Source: an uncultured Lachnospiraceae bacterium
Lineage (GTDB): Bacteria > Bacillota > Clostridia > Lachnospirales > Lachnospiraceae
NCBI GenBank assembly: GCA_910584785.1
Contig: CAJUDX010000116.1
Location: forward strand, 1 to 6,136
DNA length: 6,136 nt
Reading direction: 5' to 3'
Position 1 is the first letter of the stretch; every line of letters starts with the position of its first letter. Shown here one piece after another: positions 5,663 through 6,136 of this stretch. Made by a program: the position numbers and the translations under genes. Under the pieces are notes generated by a model. The model saw only the letters and a list, made by a program, of their open reading frames with translations, was not told where the DNA came from and ran no database searches.

Positions 5663-5890
5663 ATAACCTATATAGGAACTTATCATGGAAAACAGCTTCG
5701 AGCCGTTTTTGAAGAAAGCGGTGGTACGGTATGGGCTGAAGTTGACGAATTTCTCAAAGACAGTATTCCGCCTTATGTGGGAGATGGTTTATTTGAAAAT
5801 GAGTATTATAGTTTTCAATTTATGGGAACCTCTTCCCTTATTTTCACAGATAAAATGTTTAATGAAACCGTTTATTTTGTTAAGCAGTAA
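5657..5890 (+). pseudogene. Start-less coding remnant (C-terminal fragment of unknown protein)
   Basis: The frame is open from just after TGA 5654-5656 to TAA 5888-5890. It reads like a genuine protein from about 5675 on, for example HGKQLRAVFEESGGTVWAEV, then DEFLKDSIPPYVGDGLFENE, ending in NETVYFVKQ. The only ATG codons in this frame are internal and late (from the FMGTSS region), and no GTG or TTG with a ribosome binding site precedes it. The frame one base later has an ATG at 5685 (99 codons to 5984). Its product is dominated by Phe, Leu and Ile and runs through a terminator-like hairpin, so I treat it as a shadow. I do not recognise the parent family. The simplest reading is a 5'-truncated gene. 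Confidence 0.5.
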
Positions 5891-5900
5891 CGATTATGCC

Positions 5901-5950
5901 ATGCCGGGGAATGCAAATGCGTTCCTCGGTATTATCTTTGTCTTTTCTTT
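5901..5950 (+). terminator. Probable intrinsic terminator (hairpin plus T-rich tract)
   Basis: Bases 5904-5914 (CCGGGGAATGC) pair with 5919-5929 (GCGTTCCTCGG) around the loop AAAT. This makes an 11-bp stem with two G-T wobbles, extendable to 14 bp (5901-5932). TATCTTTGTCTTTTCTTTT follows: T-rich but interrupted. It lies 10 bases behind the stop of the coding remnant and could end that transcript as well as read-through from the pilus operon. Confidence 0.6.
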
Positions 5951-6062
5951 TATGAATTTTTGTGCTATGATAAGAGGGATTTAGAAAACGAAGAGAAAAT
6001 GTTAGGATTAATTACTTGATATGGTGAGTTAGTTGACACTGGTCGGCTTTCATCCGATACAC
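5951..6062. other. Intergenic A/T-rich stretch without assignable gene
   Basis: TGCTATGAT (5963-5971) resembles an extended -10 box without a good -35. TTGACA (6033-6038) is a perfect -35 box without a convincing -10 at 16-18 bases. Only very short frames occur, for example ATG 5999 with six codons. I make no call. Confidence 0.35.
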
Positions 6063-6100
6063 AAAAAAGAATGGGAAACCCTGATAAATCAAGGTTTCCC
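6063..6100 (-). terminator. Intrinsic terminator for the minus-strand tRNA
   Basis: On the minus strand, GGGAAACCTTGA pairs with TCAGGGTTTCCC around the loop TTTA (6073-6100). The 12-bp stem has one wobble and is followed after four bases by TTTTTT (6063-6068). No T-run follows on the plus strand, so it works towards the left. It sits 14 bases behind the putative tRNA 3' end. Confidence 0.85.
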
Positions 6101-6114
6101 AATGTTTCAACAAA

Positions 6115-6136
6115 AGCTGCTGACGGGAATCGGACC
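6115..6136 (-). tRNA. 3' end of a tRNA gene, cut by the window edge (possibly tRNA-Thr)
   Basis: Read on the minus strand, the 22 bases fit the end of a tRNA: GG (end of the T-stem), a seven-base T-loop TCCGATT, T-stem CCCGT, acceptor strand CAGCAGC and discriminator T, with no encoded CCA. A terminator follows at once. The 5' part, including the anticodon, lies outside the window. The GCTGCTG-type acceptor with discriminator T resembles some Clostridia tRNA-Thr genes, but identity is a guess. The base at T-loop position 55 would be C instead of the near-universal T, which lowers confidence. Confidence 0.6.

Noticed and set aside
5685..5984. 99-codon plus-strand frame with RBS-like AGGAA and a good promoter upstream
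   Set aside because: Its product is a Phe/Leu/Ile-rich string running through the terminator-like hairpin, while the frame one base earlier (5657-5890) reads like real protein. I treat it as a shadow frame.
6033..6061. Promoter with a perfect TTGACA
   Set aside because: The hexamer at 17 bases (GATACA) matches the -10 consensus poorly, and no gene follows on this strand.

Overview
The window reads as chromosomal DNA of a low-to-mid GC Gram-positive anaerobe, most likely a Lachnospiraceae-type Clostridia. The grounds are AGGAGG-type ribosome binding sites in front of nearly every gene, GTG/ATG starts, the gene content (a Clostridia-style type IV pilus-like cluster with small membrane-anchored pilin-like proteins), and the protein style. 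The genus cannot be fixed from the sequence alone.

Left part (1-1209): two tandem copies of a structured repeat (77 bp identical, period 108 bp) precede a secreted transglutaminase-like protein gene (239-1108). A third, diverged copy of the same repeat lies in inverted orientation directly at that gene's stop codon (1109-1209). The gene is therefore framed by inverted copies of one element. It is also visibly more A/T-rich than the genes to its right: 23 of 60 bases are G/C at 541-600, against 37 of 60 at 2041-2100. A cassette-like insertion is possible.

Centre (1263-5558): seven co-directional, tightly packed genes form one apparent operon. They are a GspF/PilC-type inner-membrane platform protein, a GspG-like pilin-fold protein without a prepilin site, a bitopic pilin-like protein (possibly DUF4860), a minor pseudopilin with a canonical G/IFLME cleavage motif, another bitopic pilin-like protein, a PilT-type hexameric ATPase, and a 64-residue acidic protein. 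Three junctions overlap by 8 or 14 nt, and the other three are separated by 25 nt or less. Together they look like the platform, minor pilins and (retraction-type) motor of a type IV pilus or type II-secretion-like fibre. No PilB/GspE extension ATPase, PilD prepilin peptidase or PilMNO set lies inside the window.

Right part (5559-6136): A/T-rich, degenerate DNA. It holds a good consensus promoter (5634-5662), a start-less coding remnant (5657-5890), a strong hairpin followed by T-rich DNA (5901-5950), and a minus-strand terminator (6063-6100). That terminator sits just behind what appears to be the 3' end of a tRNA gene on the minus strand, cut by the window edge (6115-6136). The operon and the tRNA converge here.
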